A stretch of 64,000 bases of DNA from positions 3,674,501 to 3,738,500 of the forward strand of contig NZ_CP025012.1 of the NCBI RefSeq assembly GCF_002953715.1, given 5' to 3'. The DNA is from Rhizobium leguminosarum (lineage in GTDB: Bacteria; Pseudomonadota; Alphaproteobacteria; Rhizobiales; Rhizobiaceae). A program made the translations under genes and the position numbers. Numbering within the stretch: position 1 is the stretch's first letter; each line of letters starts with the position of its first letter. The notes under the pieces are model-generated. The model made no database searches and was not told the DNA's origin. It saw nothing but the letters and a program-made list of their open reading frames with translations. This document shows, in pieces, positions 1 through 8,672 of this stretch.

Positions 1-420
1 CTGCGCCGGGACGCCGCGCGAAGCGAGATAGTCCTTGGCGGCGGCAGCACGGCGGGCGCCGAGCGCGAGGTTGTATTCGCGCGTGCCGCGTTCGTCGGCA
101 TGGCCTTCGACGGTGATCTGGTAATTCGGGTAGCGGCCGAGCCACTGGGCCTGACGGTCGAGCGTCTGCGAGGCATCGGCGCGGATCGACGAGGAGTCGG
201 TATCGAAGAAGATGCGGTCGCCGACATTGACCGTGAAATCCTGGGCCGAGCCCGGCGTTGCAGCGCCGCCAGCGCCGGTGCCGAGGCCGAGATCGCCGGC
301 GCTGTTCGGCGGCTTCTTGGCACAGCTTGCGAGCGCGAGACCGGCGAGAAGCGCGATCATGACGGGGTTGCGGGCGAAATTCTGCATGCGGCTCATTGCC
401 GGGGTATGAATTCGGCTCAT
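1..420 (-). CDS. pal: Pal, peptidoglycan-associated lipoprotein (3' end outside window)
   Basis: Outer-membrane lipoprotein that anchors the outer membrane to peptidoglycan as the end point of the Tol-Pal system. The first 140 codons are visible. A signal peptide ends in the lipobox LASC, followed by a Gly/Ala-rich linker, and then the OmpA-like domain begins (IFFDTDSSSI, VEGHADERGTREYN, the peptidoglycan-binding signature). The start is set by an AAGGAG Shine-Dalgarno 8 nt upstream; a second Met 24 bases downstream (396) has no such site. It follows tolB on the same strand with a gap of about 150 bases, so it is probably last in the operon. The C-terminus lies beyond the window. Confidence 0.95.
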   Translation of the reverse strand, partial: MSRIHTPAMSRMQNFARNPVMIALLAGLALASCAKKPPNSAGDLGLGTGAGGAATPGSAQDFTVNVGDRIFFDTDSSSIRADASQTLDRQAQWLGRYPNYQITVEGHADERGTREYNLALGARRAAAAKDYLASRGVPAQ

Positions 421-572
421 GGCCGGTCTCCTTGCGATTTCATCAGGGTTTCCGGACAGTAACCGCACTCGGTTAACCGCCCCTCAAAGATTATGGTTAA
501 CAATCTGCTACTTTGTCCCTTGGCCGCTCGGTTCCATGACTTTGGGGCGACAAGAAGGCAGCAGTGCATCGC

Positions 573-1883
573 CTACTCCATAAGCGGCGACCAGGCCGGG
601 TCGGAGCCGTAGGTCGGCGTCTTCACGAGCTGCTCGTTGTAACCGGTCAGATCGATCGAATAGAGCTGCGGACCGCCCGACCCCGCCGCCTGGCGGAAGA
701 ACATCAGCACGCGGCCGTTCGGCGCCCAGGTCGGGCCCTCATTGTGGAAGCCGGTCGTCAGGATGCGCTCGCCGGAACCATCCGGCTTCATCACGCCGAT
801 CGAGAACTTGCCGCCGGCCTGTTTGGTGAAGGCGATGAGATCGCCGCGCGGCGACCAGACCGGCGTCGAATAGGAGCCGTCGCCGAAGGAAATGCGGGTC
901 TGGCCCGAGCCATCGGCGTTCATCACGTAGATCTGCGGCTTTCCGCCGCGGTCGCTTTCGAAGCTGACGCGTGCGCCGTCAGGCGAATAGGAGGGCGACG
1001 TGTCGATCGCCGCCGTCGAGGTCAACCGGGTCGTCGTGCGCGAGCGCAGGTCCATCGTATAGATATTGGAATTGGCATCCTGCTGCAGGCTCATGATCAC
1101 CTTCTGACCATCAGGCGAAAAGCGCGGCGAGAATGTCATGCCGGGGAAATTGCCGACGACCTCGCGCTGCCCGGTTTCCAGCTGAAGCAGATAGACCCGC
1201 GGCTGCTGGTTGGCAAAGGACATGTAGGTGACTTCCTGCCTGCTCGGCGAGAAGCGCGGCGTCAGCACGAGATCACTGCCATCCGTCAGCATCCGCACGT
1301 TGAAGCCATCCTGATCCATGATCGCCAGCTGGCGCTTGCGCTGCTGCTTGGTGCCGGATTCAGAGACGAAGACGACGCGGGTGTCGAAGTAGCCTTCCTC
1401 ACCGGTGATCTGCTTGTAGATCGCATCGGCAATGATGTGGGCAACACGCCGCCAGTTCTCCGGCTGCGTATAAAACTGCTGGCCGGTCATTTGCTGGCCG
1501 GCGAAGGGGTCCCAAAGGCGAAACTCAGCGCGAAGGCGGCCATCGGCTTCCTGAGTGACGCGACCGGTCACCAGCGCCTGGGCATTGATGACCTTCCAGT
1601 CTTCGAAACGCGGCGCGGCATCGGGATTGGAGATCTTCTCGATGAAGGCCGTTTTGCTGATCGGAGCGAAGAGACCGGAACGCTGCAAGTCGGCGGCGAT
1701 CACCTGCGAGACCTGCGCGCCCATATCGCCCTGCAGGAAGTCCGTCACCGCAATCGGCAGCGGCTGGACATTACCTTTTCGAAGATCGAGAGTGAGCACC
1801 GCGTTCGCCGGCGTCGTAAAGGCTGCGACCCCAATCAGGCCTGCAATGACCATCAGAGCGCGGATGAGGGAACACTTGACCAT
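573..1883 (-). CDS. tolB: TolB, periplasmic Tol-Pal beta-propeller protein
   Basis: Periplasmic protein that links Pal to the inner-membrane TolQRA complex. A Sec signal peptide ends around TPANA. The N-terminal domain (TLDLRKGNVQPLPIAV) is followed by a C-terminal six-bladed propeller with repeated FSPDG, YSPDG and WSPRG motifs (TolB/WD40-like). The 436-residue length is normal. I chose the Met at 1883 because AAAGGC lies about 9 nt upstream; an in-frame Met at 1904 would give 443 residues but has no visible ribosome site and nearly abuts the preceding stop. It lies between the TolA-like gene and pal. Confidence 0.95.
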   Translation of the reverse strand: MVKCSLIRALMVIAGLIGVAAFTTPANAVLTLDLRKGNVQPLPIAVTDFLQGDMGAQVSQVIAADLQRSGLFAPISKTAFIEKISNPDAAPRFEDWKVINAQALVTGRVTQEADGRLRAEFRLWDPFAGQQMTGQQFYTQPENWRRVAHIIADAIYKQITGEEGYFDTRVVFVSESGTKQQRKRQLAIMDQDGFNVRMLTDGSDLVLTPRFSPSRQEVTYMSFANQQPRVYLLQLETGQREVVGNFPGMTFSPRFSPDGQKVIMSLQQDANSNIYTMDLRSRTTTRLTSTAAIDTSPSYSPDGARVSFESDRGGKPQIYVMNADGSGQTRISFGDGSYSTPVWSPRGDLIAFTKQAGGKFSIGVMKPDGSGERILTTGFHNEGPTWAPNGRVLMFFRQAAGSGGPQLYSIDLTGYNEQLVKTPTYGSDPAWSPLME

Positions 1884-1905
1884 ATCAAACAAGCCTTTCA
1901 GCATC

Positions 1906-2352
1906 TTATTGGGTAAGAGCGCTGGTGTCGAAGTTCAAAATGACTTCCTTCCAGGCATCGTATTTATCTTTTGGAAGCATCGTAAAAGGAGCTGCGCGAC
2001 GAATTGCGCGAATGCCAGCATCAGCAATGCTTTTACGCGTGCGCTCACTTCCACCCCTGACCTTAACGTCAGGGACGCCGACAATCTGGCCATCTCTATC
2101 CAGCTTCACATGGATCGTCGCATATACACTGCCGGCGTCGTTCATTCTGCCATCGACAATGAAGCTATTCTCGATCGCATGCCGCATTGCATCGATCTCT
2201 GCGCCAGCGAGATGTGTCGCAGTGGCACTTCCATTCGCTCGACCGGCCGTTTCAGCACCCGCATTGAGTGGAAAGATGGAGCAGCCGACGATCCCTGTCA
2301 GCGCAACGTATAGTCCGAAAGATTTCGCGAAATGGAGCGGATTCCTCGGCAT
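1906..2352 (-). CDS. TolA C-terminal-domain lipoprotein-like protein inside the tol operon
   Basis: A 148-residue exported protein whose C-terminal half (about residues 75-148) aligns with the C-terminal domain of TolA encoded just upstream: both carry HxKLDxDGxIxGxP, a run of Ser/Gly, an SAxxA-type helix and the ending DKYDxWxEVxLNF. The N-terminus has a hydrophobic segment with a possible lipobox IVGC at Cys24, so it may be a lipoprotein; cleavage after NAGA is the alternative. It lacks the long Pro/Lys-rich TolA stalk and the membrane-proximal anchor. Its ATG directly follows the tolA TAA, implying translational coupling. Function is not known; I infer a truncated TolA paralogue that could bind the same partners (Pal, TolB or OmpA-like proteins). 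Confidence 0.85.
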   Translation of the reverse strand: MPRNPLHFAKSFGLYVALTGIVGCSIFPLNAGAETAGRANGSATATHLAGAEIDAMRHAIENSFIVDGRMNDAGSVYATIHVKLDRDGQIVGVPDVKVRGGSERTRKSIADAGIRAIRRAAPFTMLPKDKYDAWKEVILNFDTSALTQ

Positions 2353-3498
2353 TTAAATCCCCATATCGCTGGGATTAAAGTTAAGGACGACCTCGTTCCA
2401 CACATCATACTTGTCCATCGGAAGCGTCGAGCGGAAGGAGGGAGCAGATTTCATCACGGCACGGTAAGCGCCACTTTCCAGCGCACGACGCGCTGAATCG
2501 GTGGTGCTTCCGCCGGACGACTCGATCTCAGGCTGGCCGATAATGTTTCCATCTTTGTCGAGCTTGAAATGCACCGTGATGACCATGCCGGAAAGGCCTT
2601 CCATTCCGGGAGTGATAAGCCAGTTACCCTCAATCAAACCCTTTATCGCATCTTCTTCGCTCTGGCTGAGCTTCGAGCCGCCGTTGCTTTTCTTCGCACC
2701 CAGCGATGCCTCTTGTATCGAGCGCTTGGCGCCACCGGCGGAAGGATCCGTCTTGTTCAGCAACGCCGCAACGTCGTCGGCATTGAAATCACTCTTCATC
2801 GATGAGGCGGATTTCGCCATTTCCTGCTTCTGGTCCGCCTTCTTCTTATCGGTCGGTTTTTCGGCAGCCTTCGGCTGGTCCGGGGTCTTTTCCGGCGGCT
2901 TCTCAGCGGGCTTCTGTGGTTCCGGCGGCTTCACCTGCGGCTTGGCAACAGGGGTCGGCACGTTGTCCGGCAGCGCCTCCGCATCGGGCTTCGGCGGTTC
3001 CTCGGGCTTGGCCTGCTCTTCCGGCGGTTTTTCCTCAGGCTTCGGCGGCGTCACCTCGACAGGCTTCGGCGGCGGAATGGAGGCGACCTGTTTCGGCTGC
3101 TCGACTTCCGTTTCCTCCTTGACGATGTCCTTGACATCGTTCGGGACGGGATCGGTCTTCGGCATCGGCTTTTCGCTCGAATTCGCCGCGGCCGCTTCGC
3201 TATTGCTGGGCTTGGCGTTCGGCACCGGAGGCGTTTTCAGGTCGACATTGTTGTCGCCGGCATTCTCCGCCGGCTGCGGGATCGGCGGCCGTGTCGTCGG
3301 CACGGGCGCGGAAGTCTCCTTCTTCGGAGCCTTCTTGTCGCCTTGCTGCATCTGGGTAATTGACTCCACCGGCACGAGATCGACCGGCATCGCCTCGAAA
3401 TCCTCCACCTTGAAGGATTCCGGGGCGCCGAGCGACACCATCGCCCAGGTGAGCACCAGGCCGTGCAAAACAGCAGATGTGATGACACTGGCCTTCAT
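2353..3498 (-). CDS. tolA: TolA, inner-membrane-anchored Tol-Pal protein
   Basis: Energy-transducing protein that spans the periplasm from TolQR to Pal. Residues about 5-23 form one membrane anchor. Residues about 50-230 are a stalk very rich in Pro, Lys and Glu (repeats such as PPKPEEKPPEE), with a C-terminal TonB/TolA-like domain from about 285 to 381. In E. coli the stalk is Ala/Lys-rich and helical; the Pro-rich stalk is the usual rhizobial form. It sits between tolR (8-base gap) and the TolA-like gene, to which its stop codon is directly joined. Confidence 0.93.
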   Translation of the reverse strand: MKASVITSAVLHGLVLTWAMVSLGAPESFKVEDFEAMPVDLVPVESITQMQQGDKKAPKKETSAPVPTTRPPIPQPAENAGDNNVDLKTPPVPNAKPSNSEAAAANSSEKPMPKTDPVPNDVKDIVKEETEVEQPKQVASIPPPKPVEVTPPKPEEKPPEEQAKPEEPPKPDAEALPDNVPTPVAKPQVKPPEPQKPAEKPPEKTPDQPKAAEKPTDKKKADQKQEMAKSASSMKSDFNADDVAALLNKTDPSAGGAKRSIQEASLGAKKSNGGSKLSQSEEDAIKGLIEGNWLITPGMEGLSGMVITVHFKLDKDGNIIGQPEIESSGGSTTDSARRALESGAYRAVMKSAPSFRSTLPMDKYDVWNEVVLNFNPSDMGI

Positions 3499-3506
3499 TT
3501 TGTGCG

Positions 3507-3962
3507 CTATTGGTCCTTCTTCTGCTGCGTCACGAGGCCGATATTCTTGAAGCCCGCGCCCTGAATACGGGCCATGACATCGGCGATGACGCCATAAGGA
3601 GCGGTCGCGTCGCCGCGCACGAAGATGCGTTCATTATAGCCGGTGGTGGCGATCGCCTCGAGCTTGGCGGCGATCTCCGCAGCCGGGATCGGTGTTTCCT
3701 GCAGGAACACCTCGCCGTCATTCTTGACGGAGATGGTGATCGGCTGCGTCTCGGAATTCAGCGCCTTGGCCTGCGTTTCCGGCAGGTCGATCGGCACGCC
3801 GACGGTCATCATCGGTGCCGCGACCATGAAGATGATCAAAAGCACCAGCATGACGTCGACGAGCGGCGTCACGTTGATTTCGGAAATCACGGCCCTGTTC
3901 CGACCGCCGCGACGGCGGCGTCCGCCGCCCCCGCCGCCATTGCCTCCAACAGCCATACCCAT
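3507..3962 (-). CDS. tolR: TolR, proton-channel subunit of the Tol-Pal motor
   Basis: ExbD/TolR family protein of 151 residues. A Gly/Arg-rich cytoplasmic N-terminus (residues 6-24) precedes the sequence ISEINVTPLVDVMLVLLIIF, which holds the single membrane helix with the channel aspartate Asp36. A periplasmic domain follows (about 60-150). With TolQ it uses the proton gradient to drive TolA. Start supported by GGAG 9 nt upstream; gap to tolQ is 18 bases. Confidence 0.95.
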   Translation of the reverse strand: MGMAVGGNGGGGGGRRRRGGRNRAVISEINVTPLVDVMLVLLIIFMVAAPMMTVGVPIDLPETQAKALNSETQPITISVKNDGEVFLQETPIPAAEIAAKLEAIATTGYNERIFVRGDATAPYGVIADVMARIQGAGFKNIGLVTQQKKDQ

Positions 3963-3980
3963 GTCAGAATACTCCGTTGG

Positions 3981-4700
3981 TTACTGAGCGGCAGCGCGCG
4001 GCTGCAGTTTCTCGTCGATCTGGCGCGAAAGTATGGCGGAGAATTCATCCGCAAAACCTTCCATTCGGCCCGAGAGCTTGCCGGCATCGGCAGAGAACTT
4101 GTTGTAGGCGATAACCGCCGGGATAGCGGCGACGAGGCCGATCGCGGTGGCAAGCAGCGCTTCGGCGATACCGGGCGCGACGACCGCAAGGTTGGTCGAC
4201 TTCGAGCCGGCGATCGCCTGAAACGAGGTCATGATGCCGACGACCGTGCCGAACAGACCGATGAACGGACCGGCCGAACCGATGGTCGCGAGCGATCCAA
4301 GGCGGGCGCCGAGAAATTCGGTCTCACGGGCGAGCGTCACGTCCATCGCCCGGTCGATCCGCATCTGCAGGCCGATCGGCGAACGGGCGCCGCGTTCGAA
4401 AGATTTCTTCCACTCCCGCATGGCAGCCACGAAGATCGCCGCCAGCCCGGTATTGCTGCGTTCCGACAGCGAGCGGTAGAGTTCTTCCAGCGACTGGCCC
4501 GACCAGAACACCTGTTCGAACTTGTCGAACTGGCGCCGTGCGCGGCCATAGGCCAGGTATTTGTCGATGACGATCGCCCACGTCCACACAGAGGCGGCGA
4601 TAAGCCCGAGCATTACGAGCTTGACGACGATGCCGGCCTGCATGAAAAGCGACCAAAGGCTGACGTCCGTCGTTGCTGCTGCCAATCCTACTTGTTCCAT
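3981..4700 (-). CDS. tolQ: TolQ, MotA/ExbB-family Tol-Pal motor subunit
   Basis: A 239-residue inner-membrane protein with three hydrophobic segments: about 22-44, then a pair around residues 135-160 (IGSAGPFIGLFGTVVGIM) and 170-195 (APGIAEALLATAIGLVAAIPAV). This is the standard TolQ/ExbB channel core. I chose the Met at 4700 (MEQVGLAAATTDVSL) as the family N-terminus; the open frame runs 17 codons further but these look non-coding. First gene after the 376-base leader that separates it from ybgC. Confidence 0.95.
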   Translation of the reverse strand: MEQVGLAAATTDVSLWSLFMQAGIVVKLVMLGLIAASVWTWAIVIDKYLAYGRARRQFDKFEQVFWSGQSLEELYRSLSERSNTGLAAIFVAAMREWKKSFERGARSPIGLQMRIDRAMDVTLARETEFLGARLGSLATIGSAGPFIGLFGTVVGIMTSFQAIAGSKSTNLAVVAPGIAEALLATAIGLVAAIPAVIAYNKFSADAGKLSGRMEGFADEFSAILSRQIDEKLQPRAAAQ

Positions 4701-5076
4701 TGATCCAAAATCCCCGAATCCAAACGCCCGGTGCTGGACCGGGCGGCACAAACTGATCTCGCAAGAAGTGTCCGGCGGCCGCCGCCCAAAGCCCTGATCA
4801 AACTTCCAAGCTCATCTTCCGCCTTCTTGCCGTCAAATTTGGTCAAAGGAAGGCGTGCACCGCACAAACTCCGACTTTCCCAGTAAGACACCATTATGGT
4901 TAATAGATCGTTAGTGCCGAACTGTGACAGTAAGCCTGTATTTGGAAGATTTCGTTCCATGGATTACTTGACCGGAGCAAGGTCCGGCTGCCGAAAGAGC
5001 GCTCATCCTGCGGCGCGGGAATTCCTTCACATAAAGTTCAAGTTTTGACAAGGTCCGAATTTCAAGCGATGGCGGA
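4701..5076 (-). other. Leader between ybgC and tolQ (376 bases, no gene)
   Basis: No convincing coding sequence; a 90-codon minus-strand frame here lacks family features and overlaps tolQ. It contains a compact hairpin (arms GCCCGGT and ACCGGGC, 4726-4744) about 26 bases upstream of the tolQ ATG, and a TTAA-N7-TTAG motif at 4900-4914 that differs from a CtrA box in one base. It may hold an internal promoter for tolQRAB-pal. Confidence 0.5.
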
Positions 5077-5532
5077 CTATAGCGGCGTGCTGCCTTCCAG
5101 GAATTTCACCGCCAATGTTTCCGGCAGCCGCCTCGGCCGCCCCCGAGCGTTGATGACGGCGATGATCACCTTGGCGGCGATCAGCAGCGTCTCGCCCGAG
5201 CGGATCTGCTGATTGAGCACCATCTTGGCGCCGCCGGCTTTTTCCGTGTGCGTCAGGATCGTCAGCACATCGTCCATGCGCGCCGGGCTCTTGAAGTCGA
5301 TCTCCATACGGTGGACGACGAAAATGAGCCCTTCCTCGTCGGCGCTGACGAGTTCGCGCTGCTCAACGCCGAGGCAGCGCAGATAATCGGTACGGCCACG
5401 CTCCAGGAAATGCAGGTAGCGGGCGTGATAGACCAGGCCGGAAAAGTCCGTATCTTCATAGTAGACCCGCTGCACGAGCCGGTGTCCGGCCTCCGTCAGC
5501 TCTCCCGAAATGGAAAAAGGGCGTTCCGTCAT
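5077..5532 (-). CDS. ybgC: YbgC, Tol-Pal-associated acyl-CoA thioesterase
   Basis: Hot-dog-fold thioesterase of 151 residues, the usual first gene of tol-pal operons. The motif VYYEDTDFSGLVYHARYLHF carries the catalytic aspartate, here Asp29 by alignment to Asp18 of E. coli YbgC. In E. coli it acts on acyl-CoA and associates with phospholipid metabolism; its role in the Tol system is unclear. I chose the Met at 5532 (MTERPFSISG) instead of the longer frame. Divergent from sqdB, with about 120 bases between. Confidence 0.92.
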   Translation of the reverse strand: MTERPFSISGELTEAGHRLVQRVYYEDTDFSGLVYHARYLHFLERGRTDYLRCLGVEQRELVSADEEGLIFVVHRMEIDFKSPARMDDVLTILTHTEKAGGAKMVLNQQIRSGETLLIAAKVIIAVINARGRPRRLPETLAVKFLEGSTPL

Positions 5533-5651
5533 AATTTTCTCCAAACTCAGGTGCCCTGTTTGGCGCAACGCTTCCGGACAGGCAAGCATTGAATGATTGT
5601 CATAATTCCTAACTATTCCCGATAATGAGCGACCAATCAGGAGACGATGCG

Positions 5652-6872
5652 ATGAAGATTGCGGTTATGGGCGGAGACGGTTTCATTGGTTGGCCAACGT
5701 CGCTGCATCTCTCCGATGCCGGGCACGACATCCATATCCTCGACAATCTCTCGCGCCGCTGGATCGACACCGAACTCGGCGTTCAGTCGCTGACCCCGAT
5801 GGATTCGATCCAGGAGCGCACCCGCATCTGGCATGCCGAGACCGGACGCCGCATCCACTTCAATCTGATCGATCTCGCCAAGGATTACGAACTCCTGAAG
5901 AACTGGCTTTCCGAACACCGCCCGGATGCCGTCATCCATTTCGCCGAACAGCGGGCCGCGCCCTATTCGATGAAGAGCGACCGCCACAAGAACTACACCG
6001 TCAACAACAATGTCAGCGCCACGCACAACCTGCTGAACGCGCTGACAGAACTCAATCTCGATGCCCATCTCATCCATCTCGGCACCATGGGCGTCTACGG
6101 CTATTCGACGGTCGGCGCGGCGATCCCCGAGGGATACCTGCCGGTCGGCATCGAAACCGCCGGCGGCGAGACGGTCAGCCAGGAGATCCTCTATCCCTCC
6201 AATCCCGGCTCGATCTATCACATGACCAAGTGCCTGGATCAGCTTCTCTTCCAGTTCTATGCTAGGAATGACGGCCTGAGGGTCACCGATCTGCACCAGG
6301 GCATCGTCTGGGGCACGCATACCGAGCAGACGCGCCGCCATGCGCAGCTGATCAACCGTTTCGACTATGACGGCGATTACGGCACGGTGCTGAACCGCTT
6401 CCTCATCCAGGCGGCGATCGGCTATCCGCTGACAGTGCACGGCACCGGCGGCCAGACCCGCGCCTTCATCCATATCCAGGATTCGGTGCGCTGCATCGAG
6501 CTGGCGCTGAAAAATCCGCCGGCGCGCGGCGCCCGCGTCGAGATCTTCAACCAGATGACGGAAACCCACCGGGTGCGTGACCTCGCCGAGATGATCGCCA
6601 GGATGAGCGGCGCCAAGATTGCCTGGCTGCCCAACCCGCGCAAGGAAGCCGCAGAGAACGAGCTGATCGTCCGGAACGAAAAATTCCGCGATCTCGGCCT
6701 CGACCCCATCACGCTGGAAGCGGGCCTCCTCGGCGAAATCGTCGACGTCGCGAAGAAATTCGCCTATCGCGTCGACCGCGCGCGTGTTCCGGCCGTCTCC
6801 GCCTGGACCAAGGACATCGCTGCGACGATCAATCACGATCCGGAAGGCAAGCGGCTGAAATCCGTCTCGTGA
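5652..6872 (+). CDS. sqdB: SqdB, UDP-sulfoquinovose synthase
   Basis: Converts UDP-glucose and sulfite to UDP-sulfoquinovose, the first committed step of sulfolipid (SQDG) synthesis. It is an extended short-chain dehydrogenase of 406 residues: NAD-binding GGDGFIG (residues 7-13), Thr145 in GTMGVYGY, and Tyr189/Lys193 of the YxxxK pair (YHMTK). The long N-terminal insert LDNLSRRWIDTELGVQSLTP is typical of SqdB. The start is supported by AGGAG 7 nt upstream. It leads the sqdB-sqdD-sqdC operon. SqdA, the other rhizobial sulfolipid gene, is not in the window. Confidence 0.95.
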   Translation: MKIAVMGGDGFIGWPTSLHLSDAGHDIHILDNLSRRWIDTELGVQSLTPMDSIQERTRIWHAETGRRIHFNLIDLAKDYELLKNWLSEHRPDAVIHFAEQRAAPYSMKSDRHKNYTVNNNVSATHNLLNALTELNLDAHLIHLGTMGVYGYSTVGAAIPEGYLPVGIETAGGETVSQEILYPSNPGSIYHMTKCLDQLLFQFYARNDGLRVTDLHQGIVWGTHTEQTRRHAQLINRFDYDGDYGTVLNRFLIQAAIGYPLTVHGTGGQTRAFIHIQDSVRCIELALKNPPARGARVEIFNQMTETHRVRDLAEMIARMSGAKIAWLPNPRKEAAENELIVRNEKFRDLGLDPITLEAGLLGEIVDVAKKFAYRVDRARVPAVSAWTKDIAATINHDPEGKRLKSVS

Positions 6873-6882
6873 GCGCCGCAAT

Positions 6883-7719
6883 ATGACGAGCGCCAGCGGC
6901 ATACCCACCCGTTTCGCTTATGTCACACTCGTCACCAATGCCGATTACGCCATGGGTGCGACCGCACTTGCCCGCTCCCTGAGCCGAACCGGCACCGGGG
7001 CTGACATCATCATTCTCCACACCGGCGGCGTCGATGCAGCCGCACTCGTGCCCCTGAAGGCGCTCGACTGCCGCCTGATCGAGGTCGAGCACCTGCCGCT
7101 GTCCGCGGCCTTCAACGAACGCCATGCGCGTGGCCAGCTCCATTCGGCAGCCCCTTTCACCAAGGGCCGCAAGCCGGATTTCCATTCGCCGCTCGACAAT
7201 TTCTGCAAACTCAGGCTCTGGCAGCTGACCGAATACCAGCGCTGCGTCTTCATCGATGCCGACGCCCTCGTGCTGAAGAACGTCGACAGGCTCTTCCTCT
7301 ATCCGGAATTGTCAGCCGCCCCCAATGTCTACGAAAGCCTCGCCGACTTCCGCCGCATGAATTCCGGCGTCTTCGTCGCCACGCCCTCGCATGACACATT
7401 CCGGCACATGCTCGAAAGGCTCGACAGGCCGGACGCCTTCTGGCGGCGCACCGATCAGACCTTTCTCGAGACGTTCTTCCCGGATTGGCACGGCCTGCCG
7501 GTTTATTTCAACATGCTGCAATATGTATGGTTCACCATGCCGGACCTTTGGGACTGGAAGAGCATTTCGATCCTGCATTACCAGTATGAAAAACCGTGGG
7601 AAAAGGATCATCCCAAGGCAGCGCGACTACAACCTTTGATCGATCTGTGGCACCGTTTCCACGATGGCGGCGATGTGCCTGAGATCACGGCGCTGGACAA
7701 TCCGGAAGGGACAGCATGA
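6883..7719 (+). CDS. sqdD: SqdD, glycosyltransferase of sulfolipid synthesis
   Basis: A 278-residue glycogenin-like GT8-family enzyme thought to transfer sulfoquinovose from UDP-sulfoquinovose to diacylglycerol. The metal-binding DxD motif is seen as FIDADALVL (near residue 125), preceded by the KLRLWQL motif and followed by FNMLQY and ILHY motifs typical of the family. It lies 10 bases after sqdB and its stop overlaps the sqdC start (ATGA). Assignment rests on sequence type plus the operon order known from Sinorhizobium meliloti sqdBDC. Confidence 0.9.
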   Translation: MTSASGIPTRFAYVTLVTNADYAMGATALARSLSRTGTGADIIILHTGGVDAAALVPLKALDCRLIEVEHLPLSAAFNERHARGQLHSAAPFTKGRKPDFHSPLDNFCKLRLWQLTEYQRCVFIDADALVLKNVDRLFLYPELSAAPNVYESLADFRRMNSGVFVATPSHDTFRHMLERLDRPDAFWRRTDQTFLETFFPDWHGLPVYFNMLQYVWFTMPDLWDWKSISILHYQYEKPWEKDHPKAARLQPLIDLWHRFHDGGDVPEITALDNPEGTA

Positions 7720-8633
7720 AGGTACTGGTATCGGGTGGAACGGGTCTCGTCGGCCGGTATGTCGTCGAGGAACTGCTGGCCGCCGGATATCAGGTGATCG
7801 TCGGCGGGCGCCGCGCGCCGCCGCCGCGCCTCTTCTCCCGCCCGGTCGAGTTCGCAGCGCTTTCGCTCGACCCCGACAAGGATCAGATCGACGTCTTCGA
7901 CGATGCCTATTTCTTCGTCCACGCCGCCTTCAGCCATGTTCCGGGCAAATATCGTGGCGGCGAGGGCGACGATCCGAAGACCTTCCACAGGTTGAACCTC
8001 GACGGCACCGTCCGGCTTTTCGAAGCTGCCAAACGCGCCGGCACACGCCGCTGCGTCTTCCTGTCCAGCCGCGCCGCCTATGGCGAACATCCCGAGGGAA
8101 CCGAACTGAGGGAGACGATGCTGGCCAAGCCCGAAACACTTTACGGCCAGGTCAAGCTCGATGCCGAACGCGCGCTTGCCCATCTCTCCACGCCGGGTTT
8201 TGCCGGCGTAAGCCTGAGGGCGACCGGCGTCTATGGCGATCTCTCGCCGAACAAATGGGATGGCCTCATCGCCGATTACCTCGCCGGCCGGCCGGTTGTT
8301 GCCCGTCGGGGAACGGAAGTTCATGGCCGCGACCTCGGTCGGGCGGTGAGGCTGATGCTGGAGACGGAAAGCACTCGCATCTCCGGCGAGGTCTTCAACG
8401 TCTCGGACATGTCAGTCGATACGCGCGATATCCTTTCATCCATCCGCCGCGAGACGGGCTGTCGGCACGCGCTGCCGGCCCCTGCCGACAGCGCCGCGCT
8501 CAATCCCATGAACACTGCGAAAATCCGCGCACTCGGCTGGGCACCCGGCGGAGCCCCTCTGTTCGACGAGACGATGCAGCGGCTGGCCGCTGCGCTTCCC
8601 GAATCCCAGAGACACAGGTCCACGCAAGTCTGA
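7716..8633 (+). CDS. sqdC: SqdC, NAD(P)-dependent epimerase/reductase-like protein
   Basis: A 305-residue Rossmann-fold protein (MKVLVSGGTGLVGRYV at the N-terminus, GGxGxxG motif; YGQVKLDAE gives YxxxK). It is the third gene of the sulfolipid operon; in rhizobia and Rhodobacter SqdC is needed for normal sulfolipid synthesis but its exact step is not settled. The start overlaps the sqdD stop, implying coupled translation. Confidence 0.88.
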   Translation: MKVLVSGGTGLVGRYVVEELLAAGYQVIVGGRRAPPPRLFSRPVEFAALSLDPDKDQIDVFDDAYFFVHAAFSHVPGKYRGGEGDDPKTFHRLNLDGTVRLFEAAKRAGTRRCVFLSSRAAYGEHPEGTELRETMLAKPETLYGQVKLDAERALAHLSTPGFAGVSLRATGVYGDLSPNKWDGLIADYLAGRPVVARRGTEVHGRDLGRAVRLMLETESTRISGEVFNVSDMSVDTRDILSSIRRETGCRHALPAPADSAALNPMNTAKIRALGWAPGGAPLFDETMQRLAAALPESQRHRSTQV

Positions 8634-8672
8634 CGTTGCAGAATGCGCCCGAATCGCAATCGGGGATTGTTC

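Noticed and set aside
564..1916. Long plus-strand frame opposite tolB (450 codons), and similar long antisense frames opposite sqdB, tkt, phytase-like, lpiA and others
   Set aside because: GC-rich codon bias opens antisense frames; their products are Arg/Ala/Gly-rich with no domains, while the sense strand encodes clear families.
4688..4960. 90-codon minus-strand frame in the tolQ leader
   Set aside because: It overlaps the tolQ start, and no family or ribosome site supports it.
5597..5603. TTGTCAT in the ybgC-sqdB gap as a Pho box for the sulfolipid genes
   Set aside because: No second half-site occurs 11 bases on either side.
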